Positions 15,335 through 25,945 of a stretch of 47,132 bases of DNA are shown in pieces. The first letter of the stretch is position 1, and each line of letters starts with the position of its first letter. The stretch spans positions 531,417 through 578,548 of the forward strand of contig SZWC01000087.1 in assembly GCA_023375785.1 (NCBI GenBank), in the 5' to 3' direction. The notes below the pieces were generated by a model. It ran no database searches and was not told where the DNA came from. It saw only the letters and a program-made list of their open reading frames with translations. Both the position numbers and the translations under genes were made by a program. The DNA comes from Penium margaritaceum (Eukaryota > Streptophyta > Zygnematophyceae > Desmidiales > Peniaceae).

Positions 15335-15619
15335 ATGGACAACGCCGCCCGTCCTAATGGCTTGCCACATCAGGGATTGGGTACTCCCGTGGAGGATCCT
15401 GTGGCCGTACACAAGGCATGGGTGGCATTGAAGGAGGCGTGGGACCGCTATCTCGCACGTAACGCAAGGTTGGGCTACATTGTACCATCATGGGTCGTGA
15501 CTCCTGTTACCCAGGAGCACATGGCCTGGAACTTGGGTGTTCCCATGCCAAGTGGCAGGCCGCCAAACTGTCGTGACCCATGGGAGCCATGGATATGGTC
15601 GGAGCCGCCGAGTCCGTAG
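15335..15619 (+). CDS. Small accessory ORF of element A (mudrB-like position)
   Basis: This 94-residue ORF starts MDNAARPNG and ends SEPPSP. The open frame extends upstream to an ATG at 15248, but the 15335 start gives the more protein-like sequence. It is tryptophan- and proline-rich, with VHKAWVALKEAWDRYLARNA predicted helical, followed by PSWVVTPVTQEHMAWN and DPWEPWIWSEPP. It lies about 570 bp inside the left TIR and points toward the transposase, the same convergent layout as the second gene of MuDR. No family was recognised. It could be an accessory transposition factor, a captured host exon, or one exon of a longer gene. Confidence 0.45.
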   Translation: MDNAARPNGLPHQGLGTPVEDPVAVHKAWVALKEAWDRYLARNARLGYIVPSWVVTPVTQEHMAWNLGVPMPSGRPPNCRDPWEPWIWSEPPSP

Positions 15620-15699
15620 TGGCCAATCCATGCTAGTGACATTGTGAACATTGGGTATATGAGATGAATTTCACGTACTGTTCTGGGCATTGCAGTATT

Positions 15700-16030
15700 A
15701 TATTCTTGTCAACCATGGGCATAAGAGGTATTTCCCACTCTGTTCAATGGGTATCCCTGTTTTATTGCACATGTTGTATGGGCAAAGCAGTTCTTTTAAA
15801 CATGTACATGTGGGTATATGACATATTTTCACCACCATGTATGGGCATAAAGTTGTTAATTTGTTGTGCACATAGGGCATATGAGTCATATTCATTGTGG
15901 TGCACATCACATTTGTGGGCATGGAGTTGTTATTCATGTGGACACATAGGGCACATGAGTATTATTCATTCATCATGTATGGGCAGTACTGTATTAATGT
16001 TGTCTCTATCATGGGTATGCAAGTTTTATT
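15700..16030. repeat. Degenerate ATGGGCATA-type repeat tract in element A
   Basis: Motifs such as ACCATGGGCATA, GTATGGGCA, CATAGGGCATATGAG and CATAGGGCACATGAG recur at irregular spacing of roughly 40-70 bp. They resemble the inverse of the TIR subrepeat core (CTATGGGCA) and may be decayed relatives of it. Confidence 0.45.
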
Positions 16031-16176
16031 GTTGGCTGAAGTATGGACATTTATGAATTATTTCGCGGGTAAACGTGGGTACGCAAGTAATAATTATGGA
16101 CGTACTACCCAGTCCACTCTGGGTCTAGCCACTTTGGATCCAGTACACTGCACAGCCATAGCCAGTGGCACAGGTC

Positions 16177-16569
16177 TCAACCACAACCCTGACGTCCCTG
16201 ACATCCCATTGCATCGAAGAATATGTCCTCTTCCTCGTTCTCGGAGTCGATGTTTTCGTCACCACTCTCGTAGAAGTCTTCCACTCCATGGTTGTCCTCT
16301 GTCTCTGTGTCACTCATGTACGTGTGCAGTTGCAGTGCGTCGTTGTTTGTTGTTGAACAGTGGCACATGCCTACATATCTTGTTGTTGTTGGCGGCCACA
16401 AGTAGGAATACACTTTCTGGCACACTAATGTCGCACCAACTCCCATGAGGAACATCCATGTCAACTCCTGTTCGTCACAAGTCATGTCAATGGGTTCTTC
16501 AAAGTATTGGTGCAAGAGAATGAAATGACTGTGCTTGTAATGTTTATGTACTTGTTGCTGAACATCCAA
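16177..16569 (-). CDS. Hypothetical acidic ORF in element A
   Basis: A 130-residue open frame starts MDVQQQVHKHYKHSHFILLH and has an acidic middle-to-end (SDTETEDNHGVEDFYESGDE, then ENEEEDIFFDAMG). It lies just beyond the N gap that truncates the transposase C-terminus and is on the same strand. It could be a further transposase exon, since the transposase tail before the gap is also acidic, or an unrelated ORF. Confidence that it is translated is low. Confidence 0.25.
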   Translation of the reverse strand: MDVQQQVHKHYKHSHFILLHQYFEEPIDMTCDEQELTWMFLMGVGATLVCQKVYSYLWPPTTTRYVGMCHCSTTNNDALQLHTYMSDTETEDNHGVEDFYESGDENIDSENEEEDIFFDAMGCQGRQGCG

Positions 16570-16728
16570 AACACTATTGGGCAGCAGAATTTCTATTCAC
16601 AAATCTTCAGTACAATTTCATCACAGTAATCAGCTCTTCTTAGGAAACAGCCATATTCACATCATTGGTTGTGTTTTATCTGAGAACATTAGCATTGTGA
16701 GCAGAGGACAACATGTGGAGGGAAAGCA

Positions 16729-16964
16729 NNNNNNNNNNNNNNNNNNNNNNNNNNNNNNNNNNNNNNNNNNNNNNNNNNNNNNNNNNNNNNNNNNNNNNNN
16801 NNNNNNNNNNNNNNNNNNNNNNNNNNNNNNNNNNNNNNNNNNNNNNNNNNNNNNNNNNNNNNNNNNNNNNNNNNNNNNNNNNNNNNNNNNNNNNNNNNNN
16901 NNNNNNNNNNNNNNNNNNNNNNNNNNNNNNNNNNNNNNNNNNNNNNNNNNNNNNNNNNNNNNNN
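16729..16964. other. Assembly gap (236 N)
   Basis: A run of N falls inside element A, immediately after a GAG/GAC-rich stretch coding for acidic residues on the minus strand. Low complexity probably caused the break. Confidence 1.
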
Positions 16965-18266
16965 GAGTCCTCCTCCTCCTCCTCCTCCTCGTCCTCAGAC
17001 TCCCCCTCCTCTGCCGCAGGTGGAGCATCATCAGCCTCATCTCCTGAGTACCCCATCGCGTCCACGTTGCTCCTGCAGGAGGCACGCATGCGTCTCTCGG
17101 CGTCAAGCTGGGAGACGCGTGCTGCTGCCATCGCCTCTGGGCTTGGCGCCTCCATGTTTGGACATGCCCGCCTGACATGTCCCTGCTTCCCACAGCGTGC
17201 ACAGATGCGCCGTTTCTTCACTTTTGTGTACCTGTCCAGACGCACCGTGGCCGGGCGTCCGCGCCCGCGACCAGGGCCCGGCTGCTTCCACTTGGGTTCT
17301 GCTGCCTTGATCTGGCGTACCTTTGGCAGTGGGAAAGGCGCGTTGTAGCAGCGCTTGTAGCTCAGGTTNGCGTGGGGTGCCGTTGCGCCGAGTGGCTGTT
17401 CCAGTCAGCCACGGTCCCCTCTCGTCGCCGTCCAAGTCCAGGGCGTACTCCCTGCTGCGGTCACAGTTGTTTTTCAGCTTCAGGTAGAGCGCGGGCGCAA
17501 CGTTGCCCGGGGCGTCGTGCGCCAACCTGCGGCGAATGTGCCACAACCGCTGCACGAACAGATGGAGGTTCACGAAGAAGAAAAACGGGTACATTTTGCG
17601 GAGCTCCACCAGCTTGCCATTGAGAGACTCCATGGCGTTGCTGGTGGTATGCCCACCGCGGGGAATCGGACAGAAGAGGCGGCTCCAGCGCTCCTTCGGG
17701 ATGCCGGGCTCACCATTACCTCCCAACAAGTAGTCCACCGCCCTCGGTGTTGTACGCCGCATCTCGGCCAGCGCTGCGTCCCAGTCCGCCTGCGTCGTGA
17801 CGTGTGCCAGGTTCCAGAAGAGTGCACCAGACCTGCCCTGGCACTTGGACTGCACGTTGCGCATGAGATGCCACTCGCAGTACGTGTGCGTCGCCCCGGC
17901 CAGCTTCGCCTCGACTGCGTTAGCCTGTCCCTTCTCCCGGTCCGAAATGACCACGGTCCCCTGAGCTGCTGCTTTCGGGTACGCTGCTGCCACCAACTCG
18001 CAGAACCAAGTCCAGTTACGCTCATCTTCCCCGGAGACGAGAGCGTATGCAGCAGGCATGGCGTTGTCATTAGCATAAAAAAATTGCATGATCAGCAGTA
18101 CCTGTTTGTGACCGTTTTTCAGGTGTGTCCCATCCATGACAAGGACCCTCCTCGTGTACTCAAAACCCCGCCTGCAGGCACCTGGTGCGATGAACACACG
18201 GTCGAATGCACCGGTGTCACGGTTTTTCTCGGCCTTCGCGATGGCTAGCGGGTCAACCTTCAGGAC

Positions 18267-18358
18267 CTGCACATTACAACACATGGGACGGGATGACTGT
18301 TCGAACTATGTCACGACACAAACCGTTACAAACAGGATTCAGCAGCGGCACAACTTAC
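18267..18358 (-). other. Intron of the MULE transposase
   Basis: Minus-strand donor GAG|GTAAGT at 18359/18358 and acceptor TTGTAATGTGCAG|GTC at 18267/18266. Removing 92 bp joins FPGYVDE to VLKVDPLAIAKAEK in phase 0 and restores a typical MULE sequence. Confidence 0.8.
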
Positions 18359-19210
18359 CTCGTCCACATATCCTGGGAACATGCTCCAGGACTCTGACTT
18401 CGGGCCGTACATTTTCTCCAGGCAGAGCTTCTTTGCGCGGTAGAGGGTGGTGTACGGCACCTTCGTCTTGGTGACTTCTGTCACGACCGCCTGGAGTGCC
18501 TTAGGCTTGACCGACGGGTCCCTGGCGATGGTGTCCTCAATCTGTCGTGCCACCCACCTCATGGTACACACGGGGTTACCCCGGCCGAGGCCGGGGTCAC
18601 AAAGATGGCCATCCACGAACGAGGTGATACTGACTGCACCAGAATCTTGCTGTACCCGGCACGAACGATCCACGGGCAGCCTTTTGTTGCGAACTGTTTG
18701 CATCGGGCGACGAACCGAGTGGGATCGCTTTTCAACCACCTCAAGGCCATGCGGTTGTGTACCGCATACTCTTCAACTGCGGCTTTTCACGCGGCCATGT
18801 CCTGGAACACCGTGCCACCCGGGAAGTCCATCGCAGCCTTCCGCTTCTTCGGGGGAGCACGTGGGGTGGGGTCAGAGATGCGTGCGGGAGCGGCCTTCGC
18901 CTTGGCGTCGGCTGCCCGTGCCTCATCGTCAGAACCGACGGTCCCGCCCTTCGTAGAGTGCACACGCCCGCCTACACGGGACATCCTGAGGGGTCCGTTG
19001 GCTTGACGGCGTAGGGCCCCGTCGACTGCAGCTGCCGGTGCATCGTCGTTCTCGGCACTTGGTGTCTGCTGCGTCAAGCACGGGTCATCTGTGCCGTAGT
19101 CGTCGCTCTCGTCCGGCGGGAACCAGGATGAAGTGACAGGTACGGCACCACTGTGGTGCATTGTACCCGCCATCGGGACACTCCATGGGCATTTTGTTCA
19201 TAAAACCGAA

Positions 19211-19220
19211 CATTTTATAC
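19211..19220 (-). promoter_or_regulatory. Possible TATA box of the MULE transposase
   Basis: GTATAAAATG on the minus strand lies about 40-45 bp upstream of the chosen ATG at 19173 and inside the right end of element A. The spacing would give a very short leader, so the assignment is tentative. Confidence 0.3.
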
Positions 19221-19834
19221 ATTGGATGCCCACGGTCGTCCCGCATGCGCCGTCTACGAGGTTGCCGTGGGCTCGAAAAACATGAACAACGCTTCGAAGC
19301 AACACAATGCAATGCACGGCCAGACCACCCCCCCTCCCCCAACCGCAACTGTTCTCGAACGTCGGAAAATATTTTCCTGTACTGCTTACGACAGACGCTG
19401 TGGTAGGCACATGGTGACCGTGCATGATGGGAGATATATGGCGACTCGGGAACCCGGCAGAGTGTGAACCGTGACAGGCTGTCAACATCACATGCGAGTG
19501 TGCGCGAACACACGGGCGTGTTAGGTACCTACGTTTGTACAAAATGGTAACCTTCGTCGAACCTTGGAAAAACAGACATGACATGACACAATTGACACGA
19601 TGGTGTGCTGCGCCTATGTACGAGGTCAAGCGTTACATTATGTTATGTAAGACCCTCGTGAACGAGGCGTCGGAGCCCTAACAAACCACGCGGTATTCGT
19701 TCCATATTTGAAGAACGATCGGCGAAGACATCTCTTTTATCATGGTTGTTGAAATCAATGTCGAAAACGTTAAAACCATGAAACATATATCACGCGTGCC
19801 CATACCTGACACTAACCGGGGTCACAGATGTAAT

Positions 19835-19990
19835 GTCGATTTCAGCTATGGGCATCGCAGTCATTTCGATTCCGACTATGGGCATCGCGTGCGGGTCAAA
19901 ATCGACTTTGGGCACCGCGTGCGGGTTGAAATCGACTATGGACACCGCGGATCTATCGGCGGCAACCATGGGCATATAACAACTTCGTCC
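19835..19990 (-). repeat. Right terminal inverted repeat of element A
   Basis: On the minus strand it starts GGACGAAGTTG at 19990 and then carries a CCGATAGATC block. Four 30-bp subrepeats follow, beginning GCGGTGTCC, GCGGTGCCC, GCGATGCCC and GCGATGCCC. The order and unit-specific variants match the left end (for example CCCAAAGTCG in the second unit on both sides). Confidence 0.85.
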
Positions 19991-19999
19991 TAATTCGAT
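19991..19999. repeat. 9-bp target-site duplication of element A, right
   Basis: TAATTCGAT, identical to 14755-14763. Confidence 0.85.
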
Positions 20000-20604
20000 T
20001 GCATCTACTTGTGTTGCTGACCAAACAGCAAGACACCACGACCCCGAGGGATTTGCAACACATGAACATCTCAAACAATCACCCAACCATACAAGATAAA
20101 CGTATCACATCATTCAGGAGCGTCAGTATCACACATGCATAGCTGTATTTTCTAGTTCAAAACCATAGTGCTCATGGGAACAGGTTAGCCAGCATACGAC
20201 ACATCTTGCGAATAGTGATCATCATGTGGTTTTATCTGGGGTTTAGTTGGTCCCATGCCCCCAATTTTGTGGATTATATGCATTGTGCCATGAGTATGAG
20301 GTTTAAGTGAATCGTGCAACCAGTTTGGAACGTTATGTGCATGATGCCACGACTTCGCAGTTTCATGACAGAATTCCACCGCTTGGCAAATTTTTTGAAA
20401 TTGTGAAAAGAAAAATGGTAATATTCCCCCCCTATTCACTCGTTTCCCCTGCCTGTTCAGAACAGGACCAAAGTGGATTCATCGCTGGTGATCGAACAAT
20501 AACTCGTTTCTCTTTCTTTTTTTTCTGACAAGCAAACTTTGTAGTTTGCAGAACAACTTGCATTTAAACCAAATACCTATTCTGAAGTTCAATGCTTTGT
20601 TCTT

Positions 20605-20650
20605 GCGCGGACACCTGCTGGGCCCCGCTAGAGCGGGCCCCATAGGTACC
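20605..20650. repeat. GC-hairpin repeat, copy 1
   Basis: ACACCTGCTGGGCCCCGCTA is followed by GAGCGGGCCCCATAGGT. The inner stem GGGCCCCGCT / AGCGGGCCC pairs well; the outer stem is eroded. It matches the family consensus seen near 29430, 44690 and 44825. Confidence 0.65.
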
Positions 20651-20925
20651 CGCAGTAGCATGGCCCGCGAGTCCCAAGTGAAACTCGGGAGGGAGGGGGG
20701 AGGGGGGCGTTGGTAGCTATGATTTGCATGTGAAAATGTGGGACTTTGCATCCTCGTGAAGAAAACATAAGGTGCAATTTCACTCAATCGCAATAAAGCG
20801 AAAAAAACATATTTGAATCTTTTTGGGATTTGCAGACACACCCATTTTGTAGCTGCAATCTAAATTCAAACCCCACCATCCCGAATCACATTTGAGGGGT
20901 TGGTGTTTTACGTTTATGCGGGCAC

Positions 20926-20966
20926 TTGCAGGGCCCCATGGTAGCGGGGCTGAGCAAGTTCTTGTT
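20926..20966. repeat. GC-hairpin repeat, copy 2
   Basis: CACTTGCAGGGCCCCATGG is followed by TAGCGGGGCTGAGCAAG. The central GGTAGC loop and the CCCC/GGGG stem are retained; the outer stem (CTTGC / GCAAG) still pairs. Confidence 0.65.
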
Positions 20967-21168
20967 CAACAAATGGGAAGTTCCGGACCCTCGATGCAAA
21001 CCTACACAAACCCATCAAAATAGGGGTTTGTTTGTGCCCAACCAAGACATGCCGCTTGGCTGTCAGATTGTCAGACTGTAGCATCCGCGTAGGTGGCGTT
21101 CAGTGAGCCAAAGAACGCTATTCAGCTCACAAAATGCTACTGAATAGACATTGTTCGGACATCAAAAC

Positions 21169-21704
21169 TGATATTGAATGAGAATGTATGGACACTAATG
21201 GTAAACCTTGGCCTTTGTTCATGAACACGCAGGCCGGTAAGTGTTTCGATGATGCGCCGAACAGTAGAGGATGTGTCGAGCACCGAGCATGATGTGTTTG
21301 AGGATCTATGAGTAAAAGCCATTTTTCAAGACTGCTGCTTGTGTAGCTTTGCATGTGAGACCATCGTAATGTTGTGTCAGGTTATAAACTGGTAGTTTTT
21401 TAGTCGACTATAGCATCCGGGTTCAACCCAAGTTAAAACAGGTTGATCACATACACAAGCAGGTTGTAGGAAATTGACGAGGCTCATGATCGAGAACTCT
21501 GTGAGGAGCGACAAGAAAGCTCATTGCAAGCCTTCTTGTTGCTCGCCTGCTACTCTTAGGCTTTGCCTATGACTTGCGATGGTTAACTCTCATGAGGTCG
21601 TTGATGCTTTTGCTCATGGACTGTAAACTTTTCCTTTCCCTCTCCTCTTTCCTCATTCACAATAGGAAGGCATATATGTGAGAGTGGCATGTAGCATCAT
21701 CTAC
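21169..21704 (+). repeat. 5' LTR of the decayed copia element
   Basis: It starts TGATATTGAATGAGAATG, matching 28344 onward, and ends GCATCATCTAC next to the primer-binding site. It aligns over about 530 bp with the 3' LTR, with many substitutions and small indels, showing an old insertion. Confidence 0.85.
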
Positions 21705-21716
21705 TGGTATCAGAGC
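21705..21716 (+). promoter_or_regulatory. Primer-binding site (initiator tRNA-Met)
   Basis: TGGTATCAGAGC directly follows the 5' LTR and is the standard plant copia primer-binding site, complementary to the 3' end of initiator tRNA-Met. Confidence 0.9.
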
Positions 21717-22119
21717 GAGGGAATTATTTCCTCATGTTGTGTTTTGTGAAGGGAAGATAGGAGCGCGTGAGGGTAGTGGCAGCCGCCATTGCTTCTGCAT
21801 TGTCAGCAGGAGCAACCAAGGCTGTCACATTGGCCAATGGTGCTGCTATTGCAGCCAGTGGCGCAGCACGCACCAAGCAAAAGCTCCGGCCCGATTGGCG
21901 GCAGCCAAAGCAGGTTGCGCAACCCACAATCTAGGAGGTTTCCATCCCAAAACTGCAACCAGCCGGTTGCGACAGCAACAGGTGTAGCAGCATTGCCGTT
22001 TGCAGCACAGTAGCACAAAAATGCTGCGACCTCAGCAAAGGTCCCAGCTGCTGCATTATAGAGTGCAGCTGCCTGGCTGCGTCTTTGTCACAAGACCGAA
22101 GTAGCTGGAAAGCGAGGTG

Positions 22120-22345
22120 AGAAGAAGCCAAAGCCACAGCCACCGGGCTGCGACGTGAGTAGAATCTGCAGCCGTTGGGCTGCGAATTGAGAAGAAGCCG
22201 CAGCCACTGGGCTGCGAAGCGAGTGACCATCGCAGCTGTCTGGGTGGTCCCTAAGCACAGGCCACAACTGCTGGTTTACGACCTAAGGAGGAGCCGCAGC
22301 GCTGGACTCCGTTGTCATCAAAGGCTACAGTCACTGGGCTGTAAC
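22120..22345 (+). repeat. Degenerate ~33-bp repeats in the copia leader
   Basis: Blocks of the form GAAGCCGCAGCCACTGGGCT followed by GCGA recur with spacing near 33 bp, plus more diverged versions (GGCTACAGTCACTGGGCTG). They lie in the untranslated leader before gag. Confidence 0.6.
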
Positions 22346-23083
22346 ATTAGCAAACAACGACGATGTTTGCTGATTGCACGTCCTCAAACTACTCTACAGA
22401 TTGGCCACTTGTGCTCCTCCTCCCTTCTCTCTCTCTGGAATCCCTAAGGGTGGAAACCTGTCCCTCTTTCTCTCTCCCTTATAGTGGTGCACAGCCCAGA
22501 AAACCAGCGTATCCAGGCCTCGGGCCCCTTCACGCAGTTCTCCAATTGAGCCGTCACTAGCGCTGTCACTACACTTGTTCATTGTGTCCATTCTCCTTTG
22601 AGAATCCCCCATTTCAAGTACTCAGCCAGCGGGTGGGGATGACTCCCCGTCCGCAACGGATGGGTCTCGACATCCTGCAAGTCCAACCACTTAACGACTA
22701 GACATCCATGATGTATAATTGTAGTCGATAGAGTCAACACAGTCTTGACCAATCAGCGGACGCAAATGGCCCAACAATACGGTCCTGTTCAGCCAGTCGG
22801 ACAAGTGTACGGGACTTCTTCTACGGCATTTGCGAGCATTTGTTCCCAGCAGCGACAGCAGCAGCAGCCATAGCAGCAACAGCAACCATAGTAGCAGCAC
22901 CAGCAGCAACCACTACAGTTGTCTTTGAACCCACGGCAGCTTCATCATCAGCAACATCAATACGTGCAATGCCTGATGCGACTGGTACCGGCACACTCTT
23001 TTGTGTCACCAGTGTCCTTACTACAGCGTTATGCACCACCGGTGTGACAGCAAGCTGGCTCTAGGAGCACAGCGCTCTCAGGC

Positions 23084-23990
23084 TTGATCATGCCGACAGG
23101 TGGTCCGGTGAAGGACATCGAGTCCCCACCTCCCCAATACTCTCACTCAATTGGGTTCGAGGATTCAGAGTTCCAGTTTCACACTTGGGCTACCGGAGAA
23201 GGGTTGTTTCCCTATCAATTAACCAACTACAATGCCACGGATAAAGCACAGTCTGCTGCAGCAATCCAAGCAGTCCGTGCCTTTGTCCTTGACTCTGCGG
23301 AAGACCCCATTGTGGATGCCAAACCCTACGTGGCTCATCTGACTGGACAGGGTGCAGACCCTCTTGAGGCATGACCGTTTTTTCTCACCAAGCATCAGAG
23401 GGTCGGTCAGGCTGATCTGAACAAGCGTGTTCAAAAGTTTACCTTCCTATGCCAAGGGGACACCAAAGTTGCAGACGCCTACTGGTGTTGTGCACTATGT
23501 GCATATACTCGCTTGGGGACGCAGATGCTTCTGCAGTATTCAGCACTGGCTACGATCATGCTGAGGACACATCAAAATTATCTTGGCCTCTCATATTACT
23601 TTGAGCCCACAAAGCTGATGAGCAAGGGGAAGTCCGGGTCTCTGCTTCCCTGGGCACACGACTATCATATGCAAGTGGCAGGCCGCTATCTACCTGCCAT
23701 TGGTTGCGTCGCAACCAATGGCAGGTAGATAGCGGCCTGCCACCGTCCACTCCTCTTCACCATTGCTGTCCTCCTCCACATCTCCTTTATTTAGTGCTGG
23801 TGCAGCGGTGATGCTTGGCAAGGAGAGGAATGGGAAGGGAAAAAAAGGGGCGAAAGGGGATGCAGGGGCCCTCTGGCGCTCCAAGTGTTGTCTTGCACTG
23901 CTACAACTGTGGAGGCGACCATAAGTGGTAGGTGTGTCCGCGCAAGCACGGCTTTGCTAAGATTCGACGAGCGATGCATGACGCATGGTA
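23084..23990 (+). pseudogene. gag remnant of the decayed copia element
   Basis: Recognisable gag includes FEDSEFQFHTWATGEGLFPY and AAAIQAVRAFVLDSAEDPIV, which parallel the gag of the second copia element in this window (FTSWETRFSAWAQGELLWEY, EAARAVRALI). Stops follow at DPLEA* and after the palindrome at 23675-23743. A zinc knuckle survives near 23890-23940 as CYNCGGDHKW*VCP, where TAG has replaced what was probably a tryptophan codon. Not translatable as one protein. Confidence 0.75.
23675..23743. repeat. Perfect palindrome, 34-bp arms
   Basis: Left arm 23675-23708 and right arm 23710-23743 are perfectly complementary around a single T at 23709. The arms start GTGGCAGGCC and end GGCCTGCCAC. 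The structure interrupts gag of the decayed copia element. It looks like an inverted duplication of the preceding 34 bp. Confidence 0.95.
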
Positions 23991-25737
23991 GGCACGTGCG
24001 AGTTGCAGTAGCGGCTCCTCGAGCCCACTGACAAGCACTGTGAACAAAGCGCAAATAACTACTACATCATCACCCAGGAAATACCTACTCGACGCCCGTA
24101 TCGCAAAGTTGGAGCGGGCAATCGTGACATCCTTTCACACCAAAGCCAAATCGACCACTCAGGGAGGTGCGAGTTGCATGCATAGTGGCGAGAGGCCCAT
24201 TTCTTACAATACTGCCATTTGGCATGGCACTGTGTGTGATGGCATTGTGCTGTGCTCCATGCAGGATGTTGTCTCATGTGACGTGCCATCCTGTATTGAG
24301 TCTGTTGTTGATCGTACATATCTTGATTCTGCACAATTCGCATCTTCCTGTCATGGTTTGGAAGCTTTGTGCTTGGTGTCTCCCATGGATCGTGTTCCGG
24401 ATGGCACCTAGGTTGTAGACTTGGATGCTACCTATCACATGACTTGTCACTGTCGTGCTTGGTCTTGTTGGCTCTGTCCGCTTTGTTCGGACAGGCTGGG
24501 GTCAACAACTCCGTGTGCATAGGATTAGGACTGTTCTTATGTTTGGTTTATTTCGTAGACGTGTTGTATGTTCCTGATCTCGAGCTCAGTCTCTTCTCTG
24601 TTCTTACCTGCGATCGTCTTGGAATCACAGTCACTCATAATGTCGGTGTCTCCACCATCAGTGTGCGCTCGACCGGATGTGTGGTGCTTCATGGTGTTGC
24701 AGTTGGGAGTCTGTGCCATGTCCCGCATCATGTTTTGGCATCTCCGACCCAGCCAGCATGTGTCTATGTCACCGGGACTTTGTCCGTCACACACTAACAG
24801 TTCTTGCATCGTCATCTTTTTCATGTGCATTGAGCCACTGTCGAGTCCTCCGTTCGTTTCAAGCCCGCTCTCGACCTTGACCCGGCTTCCTTTGAGAAGC
24901 CTTGTTAGACCGATTTCTTTGTGTGTCTCCAGGGGAAAATACACAGGGCAACATTTCCCCCTTTCCACTCTACTACCTCTCGCCCTTTAGGGCTTGTGCA
25001 TGCAGATCTCATGGGCCCTTCGTCCACAGAGTCCCATGCACAGCGGGAATTATATGTCCTAACTCTCACAGGCAATTTCTCCCACTTTTGTTGGGTGATT
25101 TGCCTGCACCGCAAAAGCGATGCAGTGCACGCCGCGCTTGTTGGTTGAGGCTGAACGCCAGACCAACAAGCGCTTGGACTGTTTTTGTTCTGATCATGGC
25201 GGGGAGTTCATGGTTTTTTCGGCTCCGTTTCTTGAGGAACAAGGTGTCACCCATGAACTCTCTGCTCCTTATATACCACCACAAATCGGCGTGTCTGAAC
25301 GCTGGAACTGTACAATACTTGATGTCGTGCGTTCCATGTGTGTCGAGTCCGGCTCTTTGAGGCCTTTGTCTTCAATGCCATGGCCTACATGATGTGGGTT
25401 TAGAACTGCGTGCCTCACGGCCCACTTCCCCGTCACATCACCCCCTATGAGCGGTGGTTTGGTCGTCGTACTTATCTCTGTCGGGCACCTGTTCGGGGTT
25501 GTCTAGCATGTGCCTGGGTTCCTGACGCCCAACAGGGTGGCAAGTTGTCTCCTATTGATCATCTTTGCCTGTTCCTTGGCATTGTACCCTAGTCCAAAGC
25601 GTGGCGTTTTTGGGATCCTGACAGGCACCGTATCGTTGAGTCGCGTGATGTCGTCTTTTTTAAGTCGTACACTGAGCGTGATCTGCTTCGGATTTGTGCC
25701 TCCTCTCAACATTCTTGCCGTGTGGGAGAGGATTCTC

Positions 25738-25945
25738 ATGCGGCTGTTCCCGTCGGATCGGGCATGTCTGCGGGTCCTATCGTTATGTCACCCTCTCCTT
25801 TGCATGCTCCTCCTGCAGTTGGAGCCACACCTGGTGCCCATGCGGCTGTTCTAGTTGGGTTGGGCACGTATTTGGGTCCTGTCGTTGTGTCCCCCTCTCC
25901 TATTCATGCTCCTCCTACTGTTGTAGCCACACATGGGCCTCATGT
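25738..25945 (+). repeat. ~104-108-bp direct duplication between IN and RT
   Basis: CATGCGGCTGTTC...GGGTCCT...CCCTCTCCT...CATGCTCCTCCT...GTAGCCACAC occurs twice in tandem, encoding two similar Pro/Ser/Ala-rich blocks (SPSPLHAPPAV and SPSPIHAPPTV). It sits in the variable linker of copia pol. Confidence 0.65.

Larger units (their letters stand above)
16676..19173 (-). pseudogene. MULE (MuDR-type) transposase, disrupted
   Basis: This encodes the transposase that would cut and paste element A. Exon 1 starts at 19173 (MAGTMHHSGAVPVTSSWF), has a basic stretch (PPKKRKAAMDF) and then the MuDR N-terminal region with LKSDPTRFVARC, CPWIVRA and FVDGHLC. A 92-bp intron (18358-18267) is followed by the catalytic exon. 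The MULE DDE residues are visible in VLVMDGTHLKNG, VVISDREKGQ and TSNAMESLNG, with CEWHLMRN between them. The C-terminus has a CCHC knuckle (CARCGKQGHVRRAC) and an acidic tail. Damage: TGA at 18787-18789 within AA*KAAVEEYA, a frameshift at about 18600-18640 between GYSKILVQSVS and ITSFVDGHLC, and a frame change at the N at 17369, where a SWIM zinc finger would be expected but is missing. The tail is cut by the N gap 16729-16964. Confidence 0.88.
14764..19990 (-). mobile_element. Element A: MuDR-like DNA transposon with subrepeat TIRs
   Basis: About 5.2 kb is bounded by a perfect 9-bp direct repeat. Left (14764-14910) and right (about 19835-19990) ends align as inverted repeats. Each carries a TCGATAGATC-like block, then 30-bp subrepeats starting GCGGTG(T/C)CCATAGTCG in the same order. 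The outermost ~17 bp differ between left (GGGCACAAAT) and right (GGACGAAGTT in element orientation). Inside are a minus-strand MULE transposase from the right end and a small plus-strand ORF from the left end, converging as mudrA and mudrB do in maize MuDR. An N run at 16729-16964 and a single N at 17369 interrupt it. Transposase damage suggests this copy is not autonomous now. Confidence 0.85.
20000..21168. other. Spacer with two GC-hairpin repeat copies
   Basis: No gene was recognised. The spacer contains two diverged copies of the GC hairpin family (near 20608 and 20928) embedded in sequence with recurrent AAACCCC and GGGGTTTG motifs, as seen around the copies inside element B. Confidence 0.6.
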
